This document shows positions 53,476 through 62,016 of a stretch of DNA of 64,000 nt, one piece after another. This stretch comes from Arthrobacter sp. UKPF54-2. Its GTDB lineage: Bacteria > Actinomycetota > Actinomycetes > Actinomycetales > Micrococcaceae. The notes beneath the pieces were generated by a model. It had not been told where the DNA came from and did not search any database. It worked only from the letters and a program-made list of their open reading frames with translations. Numbering within the stretch: position 1 is the stretch's first letter; every line of letters starts with the position of its first letter. Position numbers and translations under genes: made by a program. The stretch spans positions 1,426,001-1,490,000 of the forward strand of contig NZ_CP040174.1 in assembly GCF_007858535.1 (NCBI RefSeq), given 5' to 3'.

Positions 53476-54928
53476 GGGCTTTGCCGGCTTCCCATTCCTC
53501 AAAGCGCGCCCGCCATGCCGCGTTGAGCGGGTACAGGCCGTCCACGCTGTGGCCCTGCTGCACCATCTCGGCGATGAATGATTCCTCACGCTCCTGCGCG
53601 ATCGAATCATCCGCGAGTTCCTCGGCCAGCGCCGGCGGGATCACCAGGATGCCGTCCGCGTCGGCCACGATGATGTCCCCGGGCTGGACGGTCGTGCCGC
53701 CGCAGGCGATGGTGATGTCCGTGTCCCACGGGATGTGCCGGCGCCCCAGGACCGCCGGGTGCGGGTTGGCGTAGAAGGTGGGCATGTCCAGGGCAGCGAC
53801 GGCGGAGAAGTCGCGGACCCCGCCGTCGGTGATGACGGCCGCCGCGCCGCGGACCTGGGCGCGGAGGGCCAGGATGTCGCCGATGGTGCCGGTGCCCTTC
53901 TCGCCCCGGGCCTCCATGACCAGGATCTCGCCGTCGTTGACGGAATCGATGGCCCGCTTCTGGGCGTTGAAGCCGCCGCCGTGGGTCTTGAACAGGTCTT
54001 CGCGGTTGGGGACGTAGCGCAACGTTCGGGCCAGGCCCACAATCCGCTTGTCCGGCCGGGTGGAGGTCAGGCCGTCGATGCTGACGTTGTCCAGGCCGCG
54101 CTTGCGCAGCTGGGACGACAGGGTGGCGGTGCAGACGCTCTCCAGCTTGGCCTTCAGCTCGGGGGCGAGGGCAGGTGCGGGGGACGCGAGCCCCGCCGCC
54201 TCGCGCGAGCCGTACGCCTCCTCCCGCTGGAGGTCGTCGGTCTTCGGCCGGGCGCCGAAGTCGGCGAACGGCGTCGTTCCCTCGGCGATCCGGGTGGCGA
54301 GGCGGCCGGTGCTGAGGTCTGCGCTGCTGACTTCAACCTCGACGAGGTCGCCGGGCTTGGCCACGGAGGCGCCGGCGGGAGTGCCGGTGAGAATGATGTC
54401 GCCCTTTTCGAGGGTGAGCAGTTGGGAAAGATCCGCGATGAGCCGGGCGAACGGGAAGAGCAGGTCCTCGGTGCTGTCGTCCTGGACCAGGCTGCTGTTG
54501 TGCCAGGTGCGGACCCGGAGTTTGGCGGGGTCAACGGCGTCCGCCGCGAGCAGGGCCGGGCCTACGGGGGTGAAGCCGTCGCCGCCCTTGGACCGGAGGT
54601 TGGATCCCTTGTCCGCGTAACGGAGGTCGTAGACGCCGAGGTCGTTGCTGGCGGTGACCCACTCCACGTGGCTCCAGGCGTCGTCGATGGCCACACGGCG
54701 GGCGGGCTTGCCGATGACCAAAGCGATCTCGCCTTCGAAGCCGAGGAGTTCGCAGCCGGCCGGGCGCTCGACACTCGAGCCGCTGAGCGCCAGGGAGGAC
54801 GATGGCTTCAGGAAGTAGGACGGCTGCTCGGGCGTCCGGCCGCGCTGGGCCGCCCGGCTGGGGTAATTGATGTGCACCGCGATGACCTTGCGGGCCGAGG
54901 CCAGGGTGTGGTCGGTGACCTGTTCCAA
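53468..54928 (-). CDS. hpaG: Fusion of fumarylacetoacetate hydrolase-like and RraA-like domains (HpaG-type)
   Basis: A 486-residue protein. Residues 1-235 are an FAH-type domain: LLGFEGEIALVIGKPARRV, ASNDLGVYDLRY and GDIILTGTPAGASVAKPGDL. Residues 255-480 are an RraA-like domain: TATLSSQLRKRG, VITDGGVRDFSAVA with the Arg-Asp pair, and GDIIVADADGILVIPP. Enterobacterial HpaG is a tandem of two FAH domains that decarboxylates and isomerises; here an RraA-like domain replaces one of them. RraA-like proteins include oxaloacetate decarboxylases and aldolases. First gene of the operon. Confidence 0.85.
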   Translation of the reverse strand: MEQVTDHTLASARKVIAVHINYPSRAAQRGRTPEQPSYFLKPSSSLALSGSSVERPAGCELLGFEGEIALVIGKPARRVAIDDAWSHVEWVTASNDLGVYDLRYADKGSNLRSKGGDGFTPVGPALLAADAVDPAKLRVRTWHNSSLVQDDSTEDLLFPFARLIADLSQLLTLEKGDIILTGTPAGASVAKPGDLVEVEVSSADLSTGRLATRIAEGTTPFADFGARPKTDDLQREEAYGSREAAGLASPAPALAPELKAKLESVCTATLSSQLRKRGLDNVSIDGLTSTRPDKRIVGLARTLRYVPNREDLFKTHGGGFNAQKRAIDSVNDGEILVMEARGEKGTGTIGDILALRAQVRGAAAVITDGGVRDFSAVAALDMPTFYANPHPAVLGRRHIPWDTDITIACGGTTVQPGDIIVADADGILVIPPALAEELADDSIAQEREESFIAEMVQQGHSVDGLYPLNAAWRARFEEWEAGKAHG

Positions 54929-54946
54929 GTGCTACTCCTCAACGAG

Positions 54947-54962
54947 TACGATATCGTATACG
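54947..54962. promoter_or_regulatory. GntR operator upstream of hpaG
   Basis: TACGATATCGTA (54947-54958) is a perfect palindrome that overlaps a second one, CGTATACG (54955-54962). It lies 19 bp before the hpaG start. GntR/FCD proteins often bind short palindromes of this kind, and a GntR gene is in the operon. Confidence 0.6.
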
Positions 54963-55076
54963 AAACTATCCCTCACGAATCGTGGCACGTCAACCCCTAA
55001 CCGGACCAAGTAGTCGGGCCGCCGTAACTGAGTACCCGCGACAAAAGTCAGGTGGTCGTGCCCGCATAGTCGCGTA

Positions 55077-55109
55077 CCGGCAGCCCGTGACTCCCGCCCG
55101 GGCTGCCGG
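55077..55109. repeat. Inverted repeat between hpaG and a small membrane protein gene
   Basis: CCGGCAGCCCG and CGGGCTGCCGG form a perfect 11-bp stem over an 11-nt loop. It lies between divergent genes, where a terminator is not expected; TTGAATTGTCTT follows on the plus strand. Confidence 0.55.
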
Positions 55110-55240
55110 TTGAATTGTCTTGGCAGTCGGGTGGCAGCCCAAAACAGGAGTTCCAGTGCAAATGTCGGGGGGCAGCACATGTTCACTTCACTGATTCCGG
55201 ACGCGACAGCGCCGGTGTCCGCAACGATCGCGGACCGGCC

Positions 55241-55639
55241 ATGAACTCCGGATTGCAGGCCGTCGCCCTCTTCGGAAGCTCTCTGCCCGGGCTGCTCCTG
55301 TTGACCCTCGGACAGGCGCTCGTCGTCGTCTGCGTCTGCTTTGACCTGGTCCGGGCCGTCTCCGTGCCGCGGACCCGACGCCGTTATGTGGCCAACACGG
55401 TGTTCCGCACCCTGGCGCTGCCGTCGATCCTCAGCATGCTCCTGATCGTGTTGGTCCAGGCGGCGTCGGGAGCTTGGGAACAGGTAGCCGGCGGTGTCTT
55501 CGTCCTGGTGTCCGTCATTTTCCGCTGGCACCACGACAGCGACGAGGACAGTTGGTGGAAGGGCAAGGGCAAACAGCTCGGCCGCTGGCTCCGGAGCCGC
55601 GCAGCGACACGTTTCGTCACCGCGCCCGCCGCCGCCTGA
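55241..55639 (+). CDS. Small membrane protein of unknown function
   Basis: A 132-residue protein. ATG at 55241 (MNSGLQAVALFGSSLPG) is preferred over an in-frame upstream start at 55115. Three hydrophobic stretches (LLLLTLGQALVVVCVCF, TLALPSILSMLLIVLVQA, VAGGVFVLVSVIF) are followed by a Trp/Lys/Arg-rich cytoplasmic tail. I do not recognise a family. Confidence 0.6.
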   Translation: MNSGLQAVALFGSSLPGLLLLTLGQALVVVCVCFDLVRAVSVPRTRRRYVANTVFRTLALPSILSMLLIVLVQAASGAWEQVAGGVFVLVSVIFRWHHDSDEDSWWKGKGKQLGRWLRSRAATRFVTAPAAA

Positions 55640-55673
55640 GCCATCCCCGGCCGACCCTCAGCCACCGGGCAGC

Positions 55674-58600
55674 CTAGTCGGTGAAGAGCCCGGCCAGGTC
55701 CTCGGCGGTCAGCGCCCCGCCGGAAAGGGCATCGCCTTCCATCACGTCGGCGAACAGCTGGGACTTCCTGGCCTTGAGCGCCATGACCTTCTCCTCGATG
55801 GTGTCCTTCGCCACGAGCCGGTAGACCATCACGTTGCGCGCCTGCCCGATCCGGTGGGTCCGGTCCACCGCCTGCGCCTCCGACGCCGGGTTCCACCACG
55901 GGTCCAGCAGGAAAACATAGTCCGCCTCGGTCAGGTTCAGGCCGAAGCCGCCGGCCTTCAGGCTGATCAGGAACACCGGGGCTGCGCCGTTTTTGAACTC
56001 GTTGACGACGTCGGTGCGGTTGCGGGTGCCGCCGTCGAGGTAGCAGAACTCGATGTTTTCGTCGATGAGCCGCTCGCGGACCTTCCCGAGGAAGCCGGTG
56101 AACTGGCTGAAAATCAGCGCCCGGTGGCCCTCCGCCACAAGATCCTCCAACTGCTCGAACAACACGTCGAGCTTGCTGGAGCGCACCCCCGAGAGGGAGG
56201 GGTCGATCAGCGACGGATCGAGGCTGAGCTGGCGCAGCAGGGTCAGCGACTGGAAGATCGTGAAGCGGTTCTTGTTGACGTCCTCGATCAGGCCCAGGAT
56301 CTTCTGCCGCTCGCGCTGCAGATGCGTCTGGTAGACCTTCTGGTGCCGCGGGTTCAAGACGACTTCGAGGACCTGCTCCTGCTTCGGCGGCAGATCGTGG
56401 ATGACCTGTTCCTTGGTGCGGCGCATCATGAGCGGGCGGACCCGGCGGCGGAGCTTGTCCAGCTGCGCCTTGTCACCGTTCTTCTCCACCGGCTTCTGGT
56501 AGTACTCCGCGAAGCGCTTGGGGCTGGAGAAGAGCCCCGGCGCCACGATCGAGGTCAGCGCCCAGAATTCCATCAGGTTGTTCTCCAGCGGCGTGCCGGT
56601 GATGGCCAGCCTGAAGCCGGCGGGGAGTTTCCGGGCGCACTGGTACGCCTTGGACTGGTGGTTCTTGACGAACTGGGCCTCGTCCAGCACCAGGCCGGCC
56701 CACTGCCGGGAGGCATAGGCCTCGTAGTCGATCCGGAACAGCGCGTAGGACGTGATGACAACGTCGGCGCCCGCCATCGCCTCGGCCGGCACCGAGCCGC
56801 TCTTCGCGAAGGTTTCGCTGATGGCCCGGACCGTGAGGCCGGGCGCGAACCGCGCGGTTTCGGCCTGCCAGTTGCCCACCACGGAAGTGGGCGCCACCAC
56901 GAGGAAGGGGGCCGTCGCTGGAACGTCTGCCTCAGCGGCCGCGACCTTGGCGGCGCAGATCAGCGCCAGCGCCTGGACGGTCTTGCCCAGGCCCATGTCG
57001 TCGGCCAGCACCCCGCCCAGGCCGTGGCGGTAGAGGAAGCTGAGCCAGTTGAAGCCCTCCAGCTGGTACGGGCGCAGCTCGGCATTCAGGGTGGGCGGCA
57101 GCGGCAGCCCCTTGACCCCGCCCTCCAGCAGCCCGCCCACAGCCTCGCGCCAGGCGGCGGCCTGCTCGTCGACGATCCCCAGCTGCGCCAGCTCGTCCCA
57201 GAGCCCGGCCTGGAAGCGGCTGATCTGCAGCGGTGCGTCCTTGTTGTCCTGCAGCTCCCGGGCTTCCTCGATCAGGGCGCGCAGTTGGTGCAGCTCAGGC
57301 AAGTCCAGGGAGAAGTAGGCGCCGCTGGGCAGCAGCATCTTGGTCTGGCCCGCCGCGAGGGCGGAGAAGACGGCAGCGAAGGAGACCGGCTGGCCCTCGA
57401 GCGAAATCTGGATGCCCAGGTCGAACCAGTCCCGCTGCTCGGTGGCCTTGGTGGAGATCGAGACCACCGGGGCCTCCTCGGCCTCGCGGTAGTCGGCCAT
57501 CTCGCCGGCGGTGTCCACGGAGACCTCCGGCAGTTCGCTGAGCCGGGGCAGGACCTCCTCGGTGAAGGCGAGCGTGTCCAGGCCGCTGAGTTCCGCGGAC
57601 GCCGCCAGCCGGGGAGTGCCCCAGCCGCCCGTGGCGGATTCGCCGAGCTTCGGCACCACGTCCCAGGGCTGGCCCACGGTCTCCAGGATCCGGGCCTCGG
57701 CGGCATCGTCGCGGTAGCCGTGGTCACCCGGGTGACGCCACAGCGGCTGGGCCGTAACCAGGGTGCCGGAGGTGTAGTGCCACTCCCAGTGCAGCCGGAC
57801 CCGGTGGTCGGCGCCGTAGTCCGCCAGCAGGGACAGGGTGGGGACCGCCAGGGCGGGCAGCTCCACGGATTCGTCGGAAGCCGTCACCCGGGCGGTCTGC
57901 TTGAGCTTGGGATAGAACCCGGTCAGGAAGCGGCCTTCGTCCCGGGCCGGAATGCGCAGCGTGGTGCCGGCGGTGACGAAGGTCAGGAGCTCCTCGCTCA
58001 GGCCGCCCTCCAGCGGCGCGAGCGTGATCGCCGCATCCCCCGGAGCGACGCCGGGCAGCGCGTCGGCGTCGGAGGCCAGGAAGATCCCATGGGCTGGCCG
58101 GCCGATTGTGCCCACCGACGCCGGATCAACCACTGTCCCCTCCACGGTGATGGTCGGGGCGAGCGCCAGCCCGCCGCCGTCGTTCTCCTCGGCGCCGAGC
58201 CGGGTCAGGTTGAGTCCGACGGCGGCCGGCTCGCCGGCCAGGTGCACGGGGTCGTCCCCGCGGCCGTGGACCAGGACGAGGCCGATCTTCCGGGCTTCGG
58301 CCAGCAGGCTCCACAGGTTCTTCCCGGCGTAGGTGTTCAGCCCCAGCCAGGGCGCGGTGCCGGAGTGCTGGCGGTTGGCCAGGGCGGTATGCGAGGCCAG
58401 GAATTCCAGCATCCACTCGACGTGCGCTTCGTTGCACTCACGCCGGTAATTCAGGTAGCTCAGCGTGTTCCAGGAAACGTCGCCGCGGATCCACTTGCCC
58501 TTGGCGCCCATGATGACCGGGCGGGCCTTCAGCTGGCGGACGCTGCGCAGCGGATCCCGGCGTCCGGTGTAGGAGAAATGCGGTGCCGGTTCCTCGATCT

Positions 58601-59063
58601 CGAACTGCAGCGCCAGCGGGACGCCGTTGGTCGAGGCGGTGATTCCCGGCCGGGCGAGCAGCGGGCTGAGCGCCTGTTCCCAGTCCGGCAGGTCCTGGGC
58701 CGGGGGCTGGCGGGAGAGCCGGGAGGAACCGGCGGGTGCCAGCAACTGCATGCGGGTGGCCGGGTTGTCCTCGGCGGCGAAAAGCAGCGCCGCCACGTGC
58801 TTGCAGTCCTTCCGGACGGGGCAGCTGCACACCCCGACGCTGCAGCTCCAGCCGCTTCCCTTGCGCACCAGCTTCGCCGTTGTCGAATACGGCACGGGCG
58901 CGCCGCCGCGGACCTTGCCGAGCAGCAGACCGGTGGCGGGATCGAAGGACATCCCGGAAACCCGGCTCCCCATGGCGTAGGCAAGCCCGGCCGCGAGGGA
59001 GCGGTCGTTGATCGCGGGGGTCTGTATTGCCAGTGCCGCACTCTCGTCCGGATGGGATGGCAT
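55674..59063 (-). CDS. SWIM zinc-finger SNF2-family helicase
   Basis: A 1129-residue ATPase. The N-terminal SWIM finger (CSCPVRKDCKH near residue 80) is followed by a long beta-rich region typical of actinobacterial SNF2 proteins. The motor domain shows motif I DDMGLGKTVQALALI near 660, the DEXQ-type motif VLDEAQFVKN, motif III GTPLENNLMEFWAL, motif V LISLKAGGFGLNLTEADYVF and motif VI VDRTHRIGQARNV. It should translocate on double-stranded DNA to remodel proteins; the cellular role is unknown. Confidence 0.9.
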   Translation of the reverse strand: MPSHPDESAALAIQTPAINDRSLAAGLAYAMGSRVSGMSFDPATGLLLGKVRGGAPVPYSTTAKLVRKGSGWSCSVGVCSCPVRKDCKHVAALLFAAEDNPATRMQLLAPAGSSRLSRQPPAQDLPDWEQALSPLLARPGITASTNGVPLALQFEIEEPAPHFSYTGRRDPLRSVRQLKARPVIMGAKGKWIRGDVSWNTLSYLNYRRECNEAHVEWMLEFLASHTALANRQHSGTAPWLGLNTYAGKNLWSLLAEARKIGLVLVHGRGDDPVHLAGEPAAVGLNLTRLGAEENDGGGLALAPTITVEGTVVDPASVGTIGRPAHGIFLASDADALPGVAPGDAAITLAPLEGGLSEELLTFVTAGTTLRIPARDEGRFLTGFYPKLKQTARVTASDESVELPALAVPTLSLLADYGADHRVRLHWEWHYTSGTLVTAQPLWRHPGDHGYRDDAAEARILETVGQPWDVVPKLGESATGGWGTPRLAASAELSGLDTLAFTEEVLPRLSELPEVSVDTAGEMADYREAEEAPVVSISTKATEQRDWFDLGIQISLEGQPVSFAAVFSALAAGQTKMLLPSGAYFSLDLPELHQLRALIEEARELQDNKDAPLQISRFQAGLWDELAQLGIVDEQAAAWREAVGGLLEGGVKGLPLPPTLNAELRPYQLEGFNWLSFLYRHGLGGVLADDMGLGKTVQALALICAAKVAAAEADVPATAPFLVVAPTSVVGNWQAETARFAPGLTVRAISETFAKSGSVPAEAMAGADVVITSYALFRIDYEAYASRQWAGLVLDEAQFVKNHQSKAYQCARKLPAGFRLAITGTPLENNLMEFWALTSIVAPGLFSSPKRFAEYYQKPVEKNGDKAQLDKLRRRVRPLMMRRTKEQVIHDLPPKQEQVLEVVLNPRHQKVYQTHLQRERQKILGLIEDVNKNRFTIFQSLTLLRQLSLDPSLIDPSLSGVRSSKLDVLFEQLEDLVAEGHRALIFSQFTGFLGKVRERLIDENIEFCYLDGGTRNRTDVVNEFKNGAAPVFLISLKAGGFGLNLTEADYVFLLDPWWNPASEAQAVDRTHRIGQARNVMVYRLVAKDTIEEKVMALKARKSQLFADVMEGDALSGGALTAEDLAGLFTD

Positions 59064-59226
59064 GTGCGCACTACTTTCAGCAGTTGGTCATCTGATCCAT
59101 CTTAGCCAGCCCGGCGGGGACCGGAAACTTCGCCAGACGTTCACCTGCCGCAGGGGTCGCCGGCAACGGCGCAGACCTACGGTGGAGGGGACCGGAGCAG
59201 CACCCGCACCACCGTGAGGATTCCCC

Positions 59227-60108
59227 ATGAGCAGCAGCCTGATCCCGAGCCCGACCGCCACCGGCCACGCCCCGGTCCTGACCAGGGACAGCCTGCACGG
59301 CGGCAACGTGGACGTTGTGGACGCGAACGTGGACGTCGTCAATGCCATGTACGCGGAACTGCTCGACGCCGAGGAGATCGCGCCCGCCGCGCTGTGCAGC
59401 TACTACGTGGACTTTTACCTGACGCAGGCCCTCGACGGGGGCTTCGCCCAGTACGTCTTCACCGTGCCGGAGCGTGCGGAAATTGACGGGTACATCCGGG
59501 CCGGGCTCGCCGGCATGGGCGCGACGGCGCACCTGGACCTGTTCAACCGCAGCGTGGCCGCCTTCGACGCCCTCTCGGACGAGGAAGCCGACGCGTACCT
59601 CGACGGGGAAGGCAGCGAGGCCGGGGCGCCGGAGGCCGTCCAGCTCCTGGAGCGGCTCGACGGCGAATTCGAGCCGCTGCTGGAAACCGAGGACCTCGTC
59701 GCACTCAACGCTGCCTGGCTCCGCAGCCAGCCGGACCTGCTGGTCCTGGACGGAGACGAACTCGACCGGCACATCCACGAACGGGTGTCCCGGATCCCCA
59801 ACCTGGCGGAACGCCAGGCCGAGGCAGCCGAGGAGGAACGCCTGACCGCACCGGAGTTCGAACAGATCATCCGGGAACTCTGCGAGGTGGCCGGACACAC
59901 CCTGCTGAAGATCACCATGGGCGACCCGAACCACGACCACAACGGCGAACGGGTCCTGGCCTGGCACTTCACCACGGACCAGGGCGAGTTCCTCATGCTG
60001 GAGGACGACGACGAGGCTTACATGGTCCACCCGGAGACCCGGGAGATCGTGGCCGCCGTCGAGTTTGTGGACGAGGACGGCGACGACGAGCCAGAGTCCG
60101 GCTCCTAG
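59227..60108 (+). CDS. DMP19-family (DUF4375) protein
   Basis: A 293-residue acidic cytoplasmic protein. The central region (LCSYYVDFYLTQALDGGFAQ and YIRAGLAGMGATAHLDLFNR) is the DMP19/DUF4375 domain. The C-terminal 60 residues are rich in Asp and Glu. DMP19 of Neisseria mimics DNA and can bind a repressor; whether this relative does is unknown. It overlaps the lipoprotein gene tail to tail by 4 bp. Confidence 0.78.
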   Translation: MSSSLIPSPTATGHAPVLTRDSLHGGNVDVVDANVDVVNAMYAELLDAEEIAPAALCSYYVDFYLTQALDGGFAQYVFTVPERAEIDGYIRAGLAGMGATAHLDLFNRSVAAFDALSDEEADAYLDGEGSEAGAPEAVQLLERLDGEFEPLLETEDLVALNAAWLRSQPDLLVLDGDELDRHIHERVSRIPNLAERQAEAAEEERLTAPEFEQIIRELCEVAGHTLLKITMGDPNHDHNGERVLAWHFTTDQGEFLMLEDDDEAYMVHPETREIVAAVEFVDEDGDDEPESGS

Positions 60109-60665
60109 TAACCGCCCGCAGCGGAGGTGATCATCTCCCCGGCCGGGTTCACGAGGTACCAGACTCCGCCGACGCCTTGGCCGGTGATGTCGCCGGGGGC
60201 CTTGTCCTTGACGTAGTAGTACACCGGCATCCCGTTGATGGTCAGCTGCTTTTTGCCTTCCGGCGTGGCGATGGTCCCGATCTTGCCCGTGACGCCTTCG
60301 ACAGCGGGCGCGTCGGAGTCGGCGAGCACCGGCGGCCACGCCGCGATGCAGGAGCCGGTGCAGGCGCTGGTGCCGGAGTCCTTGGTGTCCTTGGTGAAGT
60401 AGTAGACGCTCATGCCTTTGGCGTCGACCACCACCTGCCCCGCCTTGGTCGCCGCCGTCTTGAGCGCCGCGGCGGACGCCGGGGCGCCCGACTCGCTGCC
60501 CGCTGCCGGGGTGGACGCTGCCGGGGTGGAGGACGAAGTGGCAGGACCAGTCGTCGTGCCGGCGGTGGACGCCGGCGAGGTGGAGGTTCCGGTGCCGCCG
60601 GCGCAGCCGGAAAGAACCGCGGCGAGGGCGAGGGCGGACAGGGTGGCGCCGTAGTGCTTTGTCAT
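60105..60665 (-). CDS. Secreted lipoprotein with YxFxxD-type repeats (COG4315)
   Basis: A 186-residue protein. The signal peptide ends in a good lipobox, LSGC at residues 18-21, followed by a Thr/Ser/Ala linker. Two repeats of the lipoprotein_15 family follow: MSVYYFTKDTKDSGTSACTG and MPVYYYVKDKAPGDITGQGV. The function is unknown. It is divergent from the ECF sigma factor gene and has the same promoter type. Confidence 0.87.
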   Translation of the reverse strand: MTKHYGATLSALALAAVLSGCAGGTGTSTSPASTAGTTTGPATSSSTPAASTPAAGSESGAPASAAALKTAATKAGQVVVDAKGMSVYYFTKDTKDSGTSACTGSCIAAWPPVLADSDAPAVEGVTGKIGTIATPEGKKQLTINGMPVYYYVKDKAPGDITGQGVGGVWYLVNPAGEMITSAAGGY

Positions 60666-60715
60666 GATTGGCTCCTTGGCTCGGTGCCGGTCCTCTCGCG
60701 GTCCGGCTAGTTGAT

Positions 60716-60743
60716 ACGACGGCGGCGGGTGAAGAATGGTTCA
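60716..60743 (-). promoter_or_regulatory. ECF-type promoter of the lipoprotein gene
   Basis: On the minus strand, TGAACC (60743-60738) and CGTCGT (60721-60716) are spaced by exactly 16 bp, the form typical of ECF sigma promoters. The leader would be about 45 nt. Confidence 0.7.
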
Positions 60744-60755
60744 CGGGCGGGCCGG

Positions 60756-60783
60756 TGAACTTTTTCGATCGTATGGACGTCCT
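60756..60783 (+). promoter_or_regulatory. ECF-type promoter of the sigma factor gene
   Basis: TGAACT (60756-60761) and CGTCCT (60778-60783) are spaced by exactly 16 bp, matching the promoter of the divergent lipoprotein gene. The sigma factor therefore probably activates its own operon. Confidence 0.7.
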
Positions 60784-60818
60784 AGTGGGGCAGCAGGAGA
60801 AAGCCCGGGAGGTGCCGC

Positions 60819-61319
60819 GTGCCGCTTGATGAAGATGTAGTTGCTGCGATCTACCGCGACCACGGCACGGCCCTGCGGCGGTTCGTCCTGGGCGCCTGCC
60901 ACGACCCGCAACTGACGGAGGACGTGGTGCAGGAAACGGTGCTGCGCATCTGGCGGCAGGCGCCGCAGATCACCGGCAGCCTGCGCAGCTACCTGTTCCG
61001 GACCGCGCGCAACATCCTGATCGACAACTACCGCAGGGCCCAGCACCGGCCGCTTGAAGCGGCGGAGCGGGACGTGCCCGACCCGGCCGGGGCCGCCGAC
61101 CGGGTGGATGAGCTGCTCAACCGGGTCCTGATGGAGGAGGCCCTGCTGCGCCTCAGCGCCGAACACCGGGACGTGCTGGTGGCCCTCCATTACCGCCGCT
61201 TCACCGTCCAGGAGGCTTCCGACCATTTGAATATTCCAGCCGGCACGGTGAAGTCCCGGGCCTTCTACGCTGTCCGGGCGCTCCGGACCATCCTGGACGA
61301 AATGGGGGTGCAGCGGTGA
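60819..61319 (+). CDS. ECF sigma factor (SigL-like)
   Basis: A 166-residue sigma factor with GTG start. Region 2: LTEDVVQETVLRIWRQ and SYLFRTARNILIDNYRRAQ. Region 4: LSAEHRDVLVALHYRRFTVQ and IPAGTVKSRAFYAVRALR. It most resembles the SigL group of Actinobacteria. It is followed by an overlapping anti-sigma gene and has twin promoters in the shared upstream region. Confidence 0.9.
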   Translation: MPLDEDVVAAIYRDHGTALRRFVLGACHDPQLTEDVVQETVLRIWRQAPQITGSLRSYLFRTARNILIDNYRRAQHRPLEAAERDVPDPAGAADRVDELLNRVLMEEALLRLSAEHRDVLVALHYRRFTVQEASDHLNIPAGTVKSRAFYAVRALRTILDEMGVQR

Positions 61320-61993
61320 ACGGACCCGAACGCCACCAGTTGCTCGGGGCGTACCTGCTCGGCGGCCTGCGGCCGGACGAGTCCGCGGCCTTCGAACGGC
61401 ATCTGGCCGAATGCCGGGACTGCCGCGCCGAACTCGATGAGCTCGCCAGCCTCCCGGCGCTGCTGGACGCGGTCCCGGTGCCCGACGCCGTCGCGCTCGG
61501 GGCCGCTGCCGCCCCCGGGCGAGAGCCGGCGCCGTCGGATTCCGCTCCGGCGGTGCCCCGGCGGCTGCTCGAGGAATTGTCCTCCCGCCGTCGGGCGATT
61601 CGACGCCGGTGGACCGCGGCGCTCGCTGCCGCTGCGGCGGCGTGCCTGGCGCTCGGCATCCTGGCCGCGCCGCTGTTCAACCAGCCGCCCAAGCCGGATG
61701 CCAGCTACTCCGTCCAGGCCGGCGACGGGCTGCAGTTCACGGTGTCCCTGGTCAAGAAGAGCTGGGGTACCGAGCTCGCCGTCGACGGCCGGAGCCTCCC
61801 GCTGGACGGGACCTTGTCGCTTTGGGTGAGGGCCGGCGACGGCGGCGAAGACCGCGCCTGCGCCTGGACGGCAACGGCGAGCGGGAAGGCGCGCGTCACC
61901 GGAGCCACGCCGCTGCAGCTCGCCAACATCGCCAGGATTGAGATGCGGAACGGCCAGCAGACCATGGCCGTCATAGCCGTGCCGCGGGGGTAG
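61316..61993 (+). CDS. Membrane anti-sigma factor with ZAS zinc motif
   Basis: A 225-residue protein starting at GTG, overlapping the sigma stop by 4 bp. The N-terminal domain has the HX3CX2C motif (HLAECRDC, residues 28-35). One transmembrane helix (AALAAAAAACLALGILAAP) near residue 105 precedes an extracytoplasmic RskA-type domain. It should hold the ECF factor inactive until an envelope signal releases it. Confidence 0.88.
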   Translation: MNGPERHQLLGAYLLGGLRPDESAAFERHLAECRDCRAELDELASLPALLDAVPVPDAVALGAAAAPGREPAPSDSAPAVPRRLLEELSSRRRAIRRRWTAALAAAAAACLALGILAAPLFNQPPKPDASYSVQAGDGLQFTVSLVKKSWGTELAVDGRSLPLDGTLSLWVRAGDGGEDRACAWTATASGKARVTGATPLQLANIARIEMRNGQQTMAVIAVPRG

Positions 61994-62016
61994 GGCCCGT
62001 AGCCGGGGGCCCACTC

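Larger units (their letters stand above)
54929..55240. other. 312-bp intergenic region upstream of the hpa operon
   Basis: No gene is supported here. The hpa side carries the GntR operator. The middle has a strong inverted repeat (55077-55109) and a weaker GTAC/GCGAC dyad near 55032-55076. The short open frames crossing it have no recognisable product. Confidence 0.5.

Noticed and set aside
54990..55178. A 62-codon minus-strand frame upstream of hpaG
   Set aside because: No ribosome site, no recognisable product, and it crosses the inverted repeat.
55494..59105. A 1203-codon open frame on the plus strand
   Set aside because: It lies antisense to the SNF2 helicase, whose motifs are intact; the translation is rich in Arg/Gly/Gln without recognisable domains.
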